Shown one piece after another: positions 51,792 to 59,847 of a stretch of DNA of 64,000 bases. The stretch is taken from NCBI RefSeq assembly GCF_003474385.1, contig NZ_QUCY01000007.1, forward strand, positions 1-64,000. Reading direction: 5' to 3'. The translations under genes were made by a program, and so were the position numbers. How positions within the stretch are numbered: position 1 is the stretch's first letter; each line of letters opens with the position of its first letter. Source of the DNA: Senegalimassilia sp003474385. GTDB lineage: Bacteria; Actinomycetota; Coriobacteriia; Coriobacteriales; Eggerthellaceae. The notes under the pieces were generated by a model. It did not search any database. It worked only from the letters and a program-made list of their open reading frames with translations, and was not told the origin of the DNA.

Positions 51792-53099
51792 GTGATCACG
51801 CGCTCGATGGTCCCCGAGTACCTGAAGTACATCCTGCCCACCATGCTCACGTTCACGATGGCGGGCATCTACGGCGTCATCGACGGCGTCTTCGTCGGCC
51901 ATGCCGTCGGCGACGCCGGGCTTGCGGGCGTCAACGTGGCATACCCGCTCGTGTGCCTTATCCTGGCGGCGGGAACGGGCCTTGGCATGGGCGGCGGCGT
52001 GATCAGCTCCATCGCCCGCGGCAAGGGCGAGGCGGAGCGCTCGCAGCGCATCGTCGGCGTCACCTTGTTCATGCTCGTGGTGGCCTCGATCCCCATCTTG
52101 GCGCTGTATTCCCTGTTCGCCGAGCAGCTGTGCCGGGTGCTGGGAGGCCAAGGCGAAACGCTTTCGCAGGCGGTCTGCTACCTGAAGGTCATCGCCCTCG
52201 GCGCGCCGTTCCAGGTGCTGGTCACGGGCTGCACGCCGCTGATCCGCAACAAGGGCATGGTGGCATTCGCCATGTGCGTGCAGATCTTCGCGGGTTTGGT
52301 GAACGTGGTGCTCGATTACCTGTTCGTCATGGTGTGGGGCCGCGGAACGGCCGGCGCCGCCGAGGCGACGGTGGTTTCCCAAGCGGTCGCCTTCCTGTTC
52401 GTGCTCGGGTTCTTCCTGCACCGGGATAACCGCGTCCCGCTGCGCGATCTTCTACCTGACGGCTCCATTTGCGCGCACATCCTCAAGCTCGGCGCTGCGC
52501 CGTTCGGTTTGACGCTGCTCCCCGAGGTGTCAACGGTCGTCAACAATATCTCGCTGTCCTGCTATGGCGGCGAGACGGCGCTGGCTGCGTATGCCGTCAT
52601 CGCCTATGTGGCCTTCTTCGTGCAGATCATGATCCAAAGCGTCGGCGACGGCAGCCAGCCGCTCATCAGCGTCTATCGCGGCGCCGGCGATGCCGACGCG
52701 GTGCGAAGGCTGCGCAACACCAACTATCTGGTGGCCATCGCGTTCGGCTTCGTGGGCCTTGGCATCATGTTCGCGGTGCGCAACGCCATCCCGCTGCTGT
52801 TCGGCGCCTCGGATATCGTGAAGCCGGTCATCGCGTATGCGCTGCCGGTGTTCTCCATCTGCTACATCTTTTATGGCTTCACGCATACCACCACCTCGTA
52901 TTTTTACGCGGTCGACGATTCGCGTTCTTCGAACACGCTTGTCATCGCCGAGTCCATCATCGTGTGCGTCGTGGTGTTCATCATGGGCCTGCTGTTCCAG
53001 GTGGACGGCATCTGGTTCTCGCCCACGGTGCTGCAGATGCTGCTGTGCATCATCGCCGGCACCCTGCTGTATCGCCGCCATAAGGCGCAGAAGGAGTAG
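51792..53099 (+). CDS. MATE family efflux transporter
   Basis: The 435-residue protein has twelve hydrophobic segments in two related halves, with the MATE start region MVPEYLKYILPTMLTFTMAGIYGVIDGVFVG. MATE proteins extrude cationic drugs or metabolites using a sodium or proton gradient. The substrate is unknown. The start is a GTG at 51792 with the ribosome binding site aggagga. It lies between trxA and trxB, but with its own long leader, so coregulation is not implied. Confidence 0.88.
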   Translation: MITRSMVPEYLKYILPTMLTFTMAGIYGVIDGVFVGHAVGDAGLAGVNVAYPLVCLILAAGTGLGMGGGVISSIARGKGEAERSQRIVGVTLFMLVVASIPILALYSLFAEQLCRVLGGQGETLSQAVCYLKVIALGAPFQVLVTGCTPLIRNKGMVAFAMCVQIFAGLVNVVLDYLFVMVWGRGTAGAAEATVVSQAVAFLFVLGFFLHRDNRVPLRDLLPDGSICAHILKLGAAPFGLTLLPEVSTVVNNISLSCYGGETALAAYAVIAYVAFFVQIMIQSVGDGSQPLISVYRGAGDADAVRRLRNTNYLVAIAFGFVGLGIMFAVRNAIPLLFGASDIVKPVIAYALPVFSICYIFYGFTHTTTSYFYAVDDSRSSNTLVIAESIIVCVVVFIMGLLFQVDGIWFSPTVLQMLLCIIAGTLLYRRHKAQKE

Positions 53100-53188
53100 G
53101 GAAGGGAAGGACCTGGCGCGCCGGGGTTTCCGCAGCAACCGCCGCAGCGCGATTTCGCCATCGCGCGGTACCGCTGTCGGTCTGTAGA

Positions 53189-53209
53189 AATGGTACCGAC
53201 ATAGTAACA
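53189..53209. promoter_or_regulatory. AATGGTAC-N7-GTAACA element before trxB
   Basis: The element matches the one upstream of trxA in both half-sites and spacing. A -10-like TATACT (53236-53241) follows 26 bases after it and the trxB ATG lies at 53296. Confidence 0.6.
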
Positions 53210-53295
53210 GTATCGTGGAAGGCCGCTTGAGCCCCTATACTGAGCGCAAGACATACAGCGAACGCGGCTTCGGGCCGCGGATATGGGGGATACCT

Positions 53296-54369
53296 ATGAA
53301 CAGCAAATCGATCGACATGCAGGGTGGATCCGGACTGCCGATTGCGTCCGGCGCCTCGGTTGCGACTGATGCCCTGGTCGCACCTGGCATCCCGGTCGCA
53401 CCTGGCGATTCTGCTGCGTCCGGCGGCGCGGTCGCGTCAGAGGCGAACGGCGGCGAAACCTTCGACGTCGCCGTCATCGGCGCAGGCCCGGCGGGTTTGA
53501 CCGCGGGCTTGTACGCCGCGCGCGCGGGCTTGCGCACCGCGGTGTTCGAGCAACTCTCGCCCGGCGGGCAGCTCACGCAAACCGAGCGCATCGAGAACTA
53601 CCCGGGGTTTTCGGAAGGAGCCGGCGGCTTTGAGCTTGCATGGTCCATGAAGGAGCAGGCCGAACGCTTCGGCGTGCAGATTATCAACGAGGGGGTCTCC
53701 TCGCTCGACCTGGCGTTGCCGGTGAAGCAGCTGCGTACGCCATACGGGTCCTACGGCGCCCGAAGCGTCATCGTGGCCACGGGAGCCCGTCCGCGCAAGC
53801 TCGGCGTGCCCGGCGAGGCGCAGCTTACGGGGCGCGGCGTTTCGTATTGCGCCACCTGCGACGGCAGCTTCTTCCGCGGGAAGACCGTCATGGTGGTCGG
53901 CGGCGGGAACACCGCCGCGGCCGATGCCATCTACCTTTCGCGGCTGGCCGAGCGCGTCATCCTCGTGCATCGCCGCGACAAGCTGCGCGCAACGCCCGTT
54001 TATCACGACCAGCTGGCGAAACTTGAAAACGTCTCCTTCATGTGGAGCACCGAGGTGCGCGCCTTGCACGGCGAGGAGGGCAAGCTGGTTTCCGCGCAGG
54101 TCGAGCATCTAAGCGACGGCGCCTTGGAAACCGTGCCCGTCGACGGCGTGTTCGTGGCGGTGGGCACGCAGCCCAACACCGAGTTCCTCGCAGGCGCCTT
54201 GCCCCTTGACGCGGGCGGCTACATCGCGGCCTCCGAAACAGGGGAAACCCCCATCCCAGGCGTGTTCGCGGCGGGCGATGTGCGGGCGAAAGCCCTTCGC
54301 CAAGTGGTCACGGCGGTGTCCGATGGTGCAGTCTGTGCGGAGCAGGCTGCAAACCATGTCGCAATCTGA
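53296..54369 (+). CDS. trxB: Thioredoxin reductase with N-terminal extension
   Basis: TrxB transfers electrons from NADPH through FAD to thioredoxin. The 357-residue protein has the FAD motif VIGAGPAGLTAGLYAARAG (about residues 58-76), the redox site SYCATCDGSFF (near 188) and the NADPH motif VGGGNTAAADA. The first 50 residues are an unusual Ala/Val/Gly/Pro-rich extension containing a duplicated VAPG stretch; the usual family start would be near FDVAVIG. The ATG at 53296 has a gggggat site, so the extension is probably translated. Confidence 0.93.
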   Translation: MNSKSIDMQGGSGLPIASGASVATDALVAPGIPVAPGDSAASGGAVASEANGGETFDVAVIGAGPAGLTAGLYAARAGLRTAVFEQLSPGGQLTQTERIENYPGFSEGAGGFELAWSMKEQAERFGVQIINEGVSSLDLALPVKQLRTPYGSYGARSVIVATGARPRKLGVPGEAQLTGRGVSYCATCDGSFFRGKTVMVVGGGNTAAADAIYLSRLAERVILVHRRDKLRATPVYHDQLAKLENVSFMWSTEVRALHGEEGKLVSAQVEHLSDGALETVPVDGVFVAVGTQPNTEFLAGALPLDAGGYIAASETGETPIPGVFAAGDVRAKALRQVVTAVSDGAVCAEQAANHVAI

Positions 54370-54479
54370 TAAGATTTTACGGTTCGACAACGGCCCTGCC
54401 ACGCTTATCGCGTCTGCAGGGCCCATGCCGCGGGTCCGTCCGCGGCCACCGGCAACATATGACGAAGGATGCACCGACC

Positions 54480-55553
54480 ATGCAAGATAGCGAAATGCGC
54501 GACAAGCTGGAGAAGATCATCAAGGCTTACGAGGAGCTGCAGGCCAAGATGAGCGACCCTGCCGTGCTTGCCGATCAGAAGGAATACAACAAGCTGGCAA
54601 AGGAATACTCCGACCAGGGCGAGCTGGTGGAGAAGTCCCGCGAGTACCTGCAGGCCTGCACCGACATCGACGAGGCCAAGGAGATGCTCGGCGACCCCGA
54701 CATGAAGGAGTTCGCGCAGGAGACTATCTCCGCCGCAGAGGCCAAGCTTCCCAGCTTGGAAGAGGACATCAAGTTCCTGCTCATCCCCTCCGATCCGGCC
54801 GACGAGAAGGACATCATCGTGGAGATCCGCGCCGCGGCCGGCGGCGATGAGGCCGCCATCTTCGCGGGCGACCTGTTCAAGATGTACGAGCGCTTCTGCT
54901 CCTCGCGCAAGTGGAAGATCGAGCTCATGGACGTCAGCCCCTCCGATGCGGGCGGTTACAAGGAGGTCCAGTTCAAGGTCAAGGGCGACAAGGTGTACTC
55001 GGTCATGAAGTTCGAGTCCGGCGTCCACCGCGTGCAGCGCGTTCCCAAGACCGAGTCCCAGGGCCGCATCCACACCTCCACCGCAACGGTGGCGGTGCTG
55101 CCTGAGGCTGACGAGGTCGAGGTCGACATCAACGAGAACGACCTGCGCATCGATGTGTACCGCGCCGGTGGCCCGGGCGGCCAGTGCGTCAACACCACTG
55201 ACTCCGCCGTGCGCATCACGCACCTTCCGTCGGGTTTGGTCGTGCAGTCCCAGGACCAGAAGTCCCAGCTGCAGAACAAGATCGCCGCAATGGCCGTTCT
55301 GCGCGCCCGCCTGTACGAGAAGATGCTCGCCGAGCAGCAGGCCGCTGAAGGCGCCAAGCGCCTGGCTCAGATCGGCTCGGGCGACCGTTCGGAGAAGATC
55401 CGCACCTACAACGGCCCGCAGGACCGCGTGACCGATCACCGCATCGGCTTCAACTCCACCTACACCAGCGTGCTGCAGGGCGACGGCCTTGACGACGTCA
55501 TCGCCGCGCTTCAGGCCGCCGATCGCGCTCAGAAGCTCGAAGAGGCCGTGTAG
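54480..55553 (+). CDS. prfA: Peptide chain release factor 1
   Basis: RF1 terminates translation at UAA and UAG. The 357-residue protein has the GGQ loop (YRAGGPGGQCVNTTDSAVR), the PxT stop-codon tripeptide (VPKTES) that marks RF1 rather than RF2, and the RF1-type start LEKIIKAYEELQ. The start could be 54459 or 54480; 54480 follows gaagga. prmC, which methylates the GGQ glutamine, is encoded next, about 220 bases downstream. Confidence 0.95.
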   Translation: MQDSEMRDKLEKIIKAYEELQAKMSDPAVLADQKEYNKLAKEYSDQGELVEKSREYLQACTDIDEAKEMLGDPDMKEFAQETISAAEAKLPSLEEDIKFLLIPSDPADEKDIIVEIRAAAGGDEAAIFAGDLFKMYERFCSSRKWKIELMDVSPSDAGGYKEVQFKVKGDKVYSVMKFESGVHRVQRVPKTESQGRIHTSTATVAVLPEADEVEVDINENDLRIDVYRAGGPGGQCVNTTDSAVRITHLPSGLVVQSQDQKSQLQNKIAAMAVLRARLYEKMLAEQQAAEGAKRLAQIGSGDRSEKIRTYNGPQDRVTDHRIGFNSTYTSVLQGDGLDDVIAALQAADRAQKLEEAV

Positions 55554-55774
55554 GTCAGAAATCCCATCAGGGGTAATCGCATCGCGGCGCGGATGAACCG
55601 TGCCGCGATGCGTCGATCGCCGAAGGCGCGCCACCGCAGCAACGGTGCCGCGCCTTCGGCGTTGTTTTGCGCTGGTCGGTTTGATTGCCGGCTTTGCGGA
55701 TACGGCTCCGCGTCGCAGGCGTTTGTTTGCGGGGGAGCGGGCGTGGGCTCGATGGAAGGCGAAGGAAACGGAAC

Positions 55775-56866
55775 ATGGGCGATATGTGGACGATCAAGGC
55801 CGCGCTCGATTGGACGGTCGGTTATCTTGAGCGCAAAGGCGACGAGAATCCGCGCCTTTCGGCCGAGTGGCTGCTGTCGGAGGCGTGCGACATGTCCCGC
55901 ATCCAGCTTTACGTCAGCTTCGATCGCCCCTTGTCGCTTGAGGAGCGCGATATCCTGCGCGGCTACGTCACGCGTCGCGGCAAGGGCGAACCGTTGCAGT
56001 ACATCACCGGGTATGCGGCTTTCCGGCACATTCAGGTGAAGGTGCGCCCAGGCGTGCTCATCCCGCGACCCGAAACCGAGGTGCTCGTCAGCGAGGCGCT
56101 CTCGCTTCTGCCCGCGGCGCACCGGCGCGTTGCACTTGACAGCACCATCGACGCTTGGGAAGGGGATGCGCTCATCGCGGCCAAGGCAGCTGCGGCCGAG
56201 GCTGCGCAGGACGGCTCGGACGACGCGTCGGAGACATTGAAGCGCTCCCATCAGGCTATTAGCGCTTACTTGGATGCTCAGCAAGATCATGATGACGGCG
56301 ATGGCTGCGATCGCCCCGATGGTTCCGCGGTCGCAAAGCCCCGACCCTTGCTGGTCGCCGATATCTGCACGGGAAGCGGGTGCATCGCGTGCTCGGTTGC
56401 CTACGAACGTCCCGATACGCGCGTCATCGCAACCGACATAGCGCCCGAGGCGGTGGCGCTTGCCAAGGACAACGCCGCCGAGTTGGGGCTTTCCGGCCGC
56501 GTCCGCATCGAGCGGGGAGATTTGGGCTCGCCGGTGCCCGCCGCTGCAATGGGCCGGCTCGATTTAGTGGTTTCCAACCCGCCCTACGTTCCCACGGCGG
56601 TGCTTGCCGAGATACCTCGGGAAGTGACCGATTTCGAGCCCGCGCTCGCCTTGGACGGCGGCGCCGACGGCAACGATATCCTTCGCCGTCTACTGCCTTG
56701 GACGGCGGCGGCGCTTCGCCCCGGGGGCGGTTTCGCCTTCGAGCTGCACGAGACCTGCCTTGATGCTGCGGCGGAGCTGGCGCGGCAAGCGGGTTTCCAT
56801 CAGGTGCGCATCGCCGACGACCTGGCCGGCAGGCCGCGCGTGCTCACCGGCGTCAAGCCGGTGTAA
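55775..56866 (+). CDS. prmC: Release factor glutamine methyltransferase PrmC with insertion
   Basis: PrmC N5-methylates the glutamine of the GGQ motif in release factors. The 363-residue protein has the N-terminal helical domain (about 1-80), the motif RPETEVLV (98-105), the SAM loop ADICTGSGCIA (195-205) and the catalytic VSNPPYVP near 266. It is about 75-80 residues longer than typical PrmC; residues 113-189 form a low-complexity Ala/Asp-rich insertion between RPETEVLV and the SAM loop. The ATG at 55775 has the ribosome binding site aaggaaa. Placement after prfA is the usual one. Confidence 0.92.
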   Translation: MGDMWTIKAALDWTVGYLERKGDENPRLSAEWLLSEACDMSRIQLYVSFDRPLSLEERDILRGYVTRRGKGEPLQYITGYAAFRHIQVKVRPGVLIPRPETEVLVSEALSLLPAAHRRVALDSTIDAWEGDALIAAKAAAAEAAQDGSDDASETLKRSHQAISAYLDAQQDHDDGDGCDRPDGSAVAKPRPLLVADICTGSGCIACSVAYERPDTRVIATDIAPEAVALAKDNAAELGLSGRVRIERGDLGSPVPAAAMGRLDLVVSNPPYVPTAVLAEIPREVTDFEPALALDGGADGNDILRRLLPWTAAALRPGGGFAFELHETCLDAAAELARQAGFHQVRIADDLAGRPRVLTGVKPV

Positions 56867-56878
56867 ACCGGTAACCGC
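56866..56878. repeat. GGTTACC palindrome family, copy 3 (right arm)
   Basis: AACCGGTAACCGC matches the right arm of the 8572-8599 palindrome exactly and starts in the prmC stop codon. The left arm is present only as a CCGGT core. Confidence 0.5.
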
Positions 56879-56930
56879 ATTCTGTGGAACAGCTTGAAGC
56901 GCCGCAAATCGCATGAAAACACCGAACGAA

Positions 56931-56970
56931 ACGGCCTCGTTTCCCGGAGTGGGAAACGAGGCCGTATTGC
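56931..56970. terminator. Bidirectional terminator between prmC and the minus-strand gene
   Basis: The perfect 15-bp stem ACGGCCTCGTTTCCC / GGGAAACGAGGCCGT (loop GGAGT) lies between two convergent genes, so it can end both transcripts. Confidence 0.75.
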
Positions 56971-57107
56971 GTTCGAACGGGGGATGGGTGAACGGGGGAC
57001 GGATTATTCGACCCCTAGGTGAATGGGGTACGGAGGTGCGTTCGCAACCAGAGCACGCCTTTGCGCCTCCGTTCGCCCGCACGCATGCTGCTAGGGTGTC
57101 GGGCTGC

Positions 57108-57692
57108 TTACTCGATGCCGATGGCGGGGATGTTTCGCGGCATGTTCGCTCCGGCGGCCGCGATGCCGTCGCGCTCCATCTGCTTTCCGATTTCCACGTA
57201 CAGGGCTGCATCGGCGGCGTTCTGGGCAACCTCCTCGTCGGTGAGCGTGCGGATCTGCTTGGCGGGAACGCCCACCATGACGGCCCGGGGCGGCACCTCG
57301 CGGCCTTCGGGCACCAGCGCGCCGGCGCCGATGAGCGCCTCCTTGCCCACGTGCGCGCCGTTCATCACGATGGCCCCCATGCCGATGAGCACGCCGTCCT
57401 CGACGGTGCACCCGTGCACGGTGGCGTTGTGGCCGATGATCACATTGCGGCCTACCGTCAGCGGGAAACCCGCGTCGACGTGCAGGCTGCATCCTTCCTG
57501 TACGTCGCTGCCCTCGCCGATGACGATCCGTTCGCCGTAATCGGCTCGGATCGCGGCCTCGGGTAACACGGTGGCGTCGCGCGCCAACTCGACGTCGCCG
57601 ATAACGGTGGCGTTCAGCGCGACTCGCGCCTCGGGATGCATTTTCACGTGGCGATACCCTTCGGCGGGTACCAGGTTCTCATGGCTGTTCAT
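57108..57692 (-). CDS. Gamma-carbonic-anhydrase-like hexapeptide protein
   Basis: This 194-residue protein is a left-handed parallel beta-helix built from hexapeptide repeats (IGDVELARDATVLPEAAI, VHGCTVEDGVLIGMGAIV), with conserved histidines in SLHVDAG, IIGHNATVHG positions typical of the gamma-carbonic anhydrase/YrdA-like family. Three metal-ligand histidines are visible, but whether it hydrates CO2 is unproven. The ATG at 57692 follows the ribosome binding site aaggagg. It points toward prmC and shares the bidirectional terminator. Confidence 0.85.
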   Translation of the reverse strand: MNSHENLVPAEGYRHVKMHPEARVALNATVIGDVELARDATVLPEAAIRADYGERIVIGEGSDVQEGCSLHVDAGFPLTVGRNVIIGHNATVHGCTVEDGVLIGMGAIVMNGAHVGKEALIGAGALVPEGREVPPRAVMVGVPAKQIRTLTDEEVAQNAADAALYVEIGKQMERDGIAAAGANMPRNIPAIGIE

Positions 57693-57830
57693 GCGAGGCC
57701 TCCTTGTGCGGCTTTCGGCTTGGGCGGCGAGTCCGTCCCTGTTACCTGCATCTTCGCACGTTCGACGTGCCGCAATCCGGTCAATTTCGACGCTTCGTCC
57801 GCATTTTGAAAAAAAATTGATGGGAAACGG

Positions 57831-57858
57831 TTGCCATCCTCAGGGTCGGCGCTATACT
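57831..57858 (+). promoter_or_regulatory. Promoter of the ilvDBN operon
   Basis: TTGCCA (57831-57836) and TATACT (57853-57858) with 16-bp spacing put the start near 57865, at the beginning of the T-box leader. Confidence 0.75.
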
Positions 57859-57864
57859 AACGCC

Positions 57865-58133
57865 CACAAGTTCATAAACGAAATGCTTTGACGAGGATAG
57901 TAGAGACGAACCCATCTTCAAGCAAGCCGGCGGTTGCTGCGAGCCGGTGTTGGGCGGGCTCGAAAACCCCTCCGAGCAGTTCCGATGAACGCTCGGCCCC
58001 AGGCGAGGAACATTCGCGCAAGGCCGGTGCAAGTAATCTGAACCGGTGACTCCGTTATGCGTCGCATATGCGTTCATGCGTATGCCTTCTCTTTTGAGGT
58101 CCTGGTGCAGGTTGCTTGCAGCAGGATTTTTTT
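57865..58133 (+). ncRNA. T-box leader (tRNA-responsive riboswitch) of ilvD
   Basis: The leader shows ordered T-box features: the stem I AGTAG sequence (57899-57903), the apical AGCAAGCCGG and GAGCCGG pair (57921-57947), the GAA...ACCCC...GAGCAG segment (57962-57979), the stem III-like AAGTAATCTGAACCGG region with CCGTTAT (58031-58059), and a terminator TCCTG / CAGGA followed by seven T (58100-58133). The UGGU at 58103-58106 could pair with the tRNA ACCA end. The specifier triplet could not be assigned. Uncharged tRNA is expected to favour antitermination. Confidence 0.88.
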
Positions 58134-58170
58134 GTGCCCCACAAGGGCAGAAGAAGGAAGAAGGATCGGC

Positions 58171-59847
58171 ATGCAACTTCGCAGCGACGCCGTCAGATGC
58201 GGCATTCCGCGCGCCCCTCACCGCAGCCTGCTCAAGGCAGACGGCCTGACCGACGAGGAGCTGAAGCGCCCGCTTGTCGCGGTGTTCAACTCCCGCAACG
58301 ACATCATCCCCGGTCACAACAACCTCGATAAGATCTGCGAAGCCGTGAAGGCCGGCATCTACATGGCTGGCGGCGTGCCCTTCGAGATCTCCACCATCGG
58401 CGTGTGCGACGGCATCGCCATGAACCACGACGGCATGCACTACTCGCTCGTGTCGCGCGAAGCCATCGCCGACAGCTTCGAGTGCGCCGTCCAGGGCCAC
58501 GCCTTCGACGCGGCCGTGTGCATCCCCAACTGCGACAAGATCGTCCCCGGCATGCTGCTCGGCGCGTTGCGCGTGAACATCCCCACGGTGTTCGTCTCCG
58601 GCGGTCCTATGCTCCCCGGCCATCAGCCCGGTTGCACGCAGGGCGCCACCACCGACCTGAACACGCTCTTCGACGGCGCCGGCCAGGTTGCCGCCGGCAC
58701 CATGACCGAAGAGGAGCTCAAGTACTTCGAGGACACCGCGTGCCCCACCTGCGGATCCTGCTCCGGCATGTTCACTGCCAACTCCATGAACTGCCTGTGC
58801 GAGGCCCTGGGTATCGCGCTTCCCGGCAACGGCACCATCCCCGCCGTGTACTCCGAGCGCCTGCGTCTTGCCAAGCACGCCGGCATGAAGGTCATGGAGC
58901 TTCTTGAGAAGGGCATCTGCATCAAGGACATCATCACCGAGGCCGCCATCCATAACGCCATGGAGTGCGATATGGCCTTCGGCGGTTCCACGAACACGGT
59001 GCTGCACCTCACCGCCATCGCGCAGGAGGCGGGCCATCCCATCACCATGGACGATTGGGATGCGGCGAGCGCGCGCACCCCGCACCTGGTGAAGCTGCAG
59101 CCTTCCGGCCCGCGCCCGCTCATCGACCTGTACGCTGTCGGCGGCGTGCCGGTGGTCATGCATGAGCTGGGCGAGGCCGGCCTGCTCGACCGCAGCGCGC
59201 TCACGGTCATGGGCACCATGGACGAGTACCTGGCCAACTGCACCAAGCCCGCCGACGGCGAGGTGTGCCGCACGCACGACAACCCCTTCTCCAAGGTGGG
59301 TGCCCTGCGCGTGCTCCACGGCAACGTGGCCCCCAACGGCGGCATCGTGAAGAAGTCGGCGGTCGATCCGTCCATGCTCACGCACACGGGCCCGGCGCGC
59401 TGCTTCGACTCCGAGGAGCAGGCCTGCGAGGCCATCTTCGCCGGCAAGATCAACCCCGGCGACGTGGTGGTCATCCGCTATGAAGGCCCCGCCGGCGGCC
59501 CGGGCATGCGCGAGATGCTCACGCCCACCAGCGCCATCGTGGGCATGGGCCTTTCCAAGTCGGTTGCCCTGCTCACCGACGGCCGCTTCTCCGGCGCCTC
59601 CAAGGGCCCGTGCGTGGGTCATATCAGCCCCGAGGCCGCTGCCGGCGGCCCGATCGCGCTGATCCAGGACGGCGATCAGATCACCGTCGACATCGAGGGC
59701 GGCGCCATCACGCTGCACGTCGACGATGACGAGATGGCGGCCCGCCGTGCGGCCTTCGTCGCGCCGGCCCCGAAGCACAACCATGGCGTGCTGGCCAAGT
59801 ACGCCAAGTTGGTTTCCTCCGCAGACAAGGGAGCGTATGTGTCATGA
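58171..59847 (+). CDS. ilvD: Dihydroxy-acid dehydratase
   Basis: IlvD converts 2,3-dihydroxy acids to 2-oxo acids in isoleucine and valine synthesis using an Fe-S cluster. The 558-residue protein has the cluster cysteines in IPNCDKIVPGM and CPTCGSCSGMFTANSMNC, and later LTDGRFSGASKGPCVGH. The ATG at 58171 has the ribosome binding site agaagga; the earlier in-frame ATGs lie in the T-box terminator. Its stop overlaps the ilvB start (ATGA). Confidence 0.96.
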   Translation: MQLRSDAVRCGIPRAPHRSLLKADGLTDEELKRPLVAVFNSRNDIIPGHNNLDKICEAVKAGIYMAGGVPFEISTIGVCDGIAMNHDGMHYSLVSREAIADSFECAVQGHAFDAAVCIPNCDKIVPGMLLGALRVNIPTVFVSGGPMLPGHQPGCTQGATTDLNTLFDGAGQVAAGTMTEEELKYFEDTACPTCGSCSGMFTANSMNCLCEALGIALPGNGTIPAVYSERLRLAKHAGMKVMELLEKGICIKDIITEAAIHNAMECDMAFGGSTNTVLHLTAIAQEAGHPITMDDWDAASARTPHLVKLQPSGPRPLIDLYAVGGVPVVMHELGEAGLLDRSALTVMGTMDEYLANCTKPADGEVCRTHDNPFSKVGALRVLHGNVAPNGGIVKKSAVDPSMLTHTGPARCFDSEEQACEAIFAGKINPGDVVVIRYEGPAGGPGMREMLTPTSAIVGMGLSKSVALLTDGRFSGASKGPCVGHISPEAAAGGPIALIQDGDQITVDIEGGAITLHVDDDEMAARRAAFVAPAPKHNHGVLAKYAKLVSSADKGAYVS

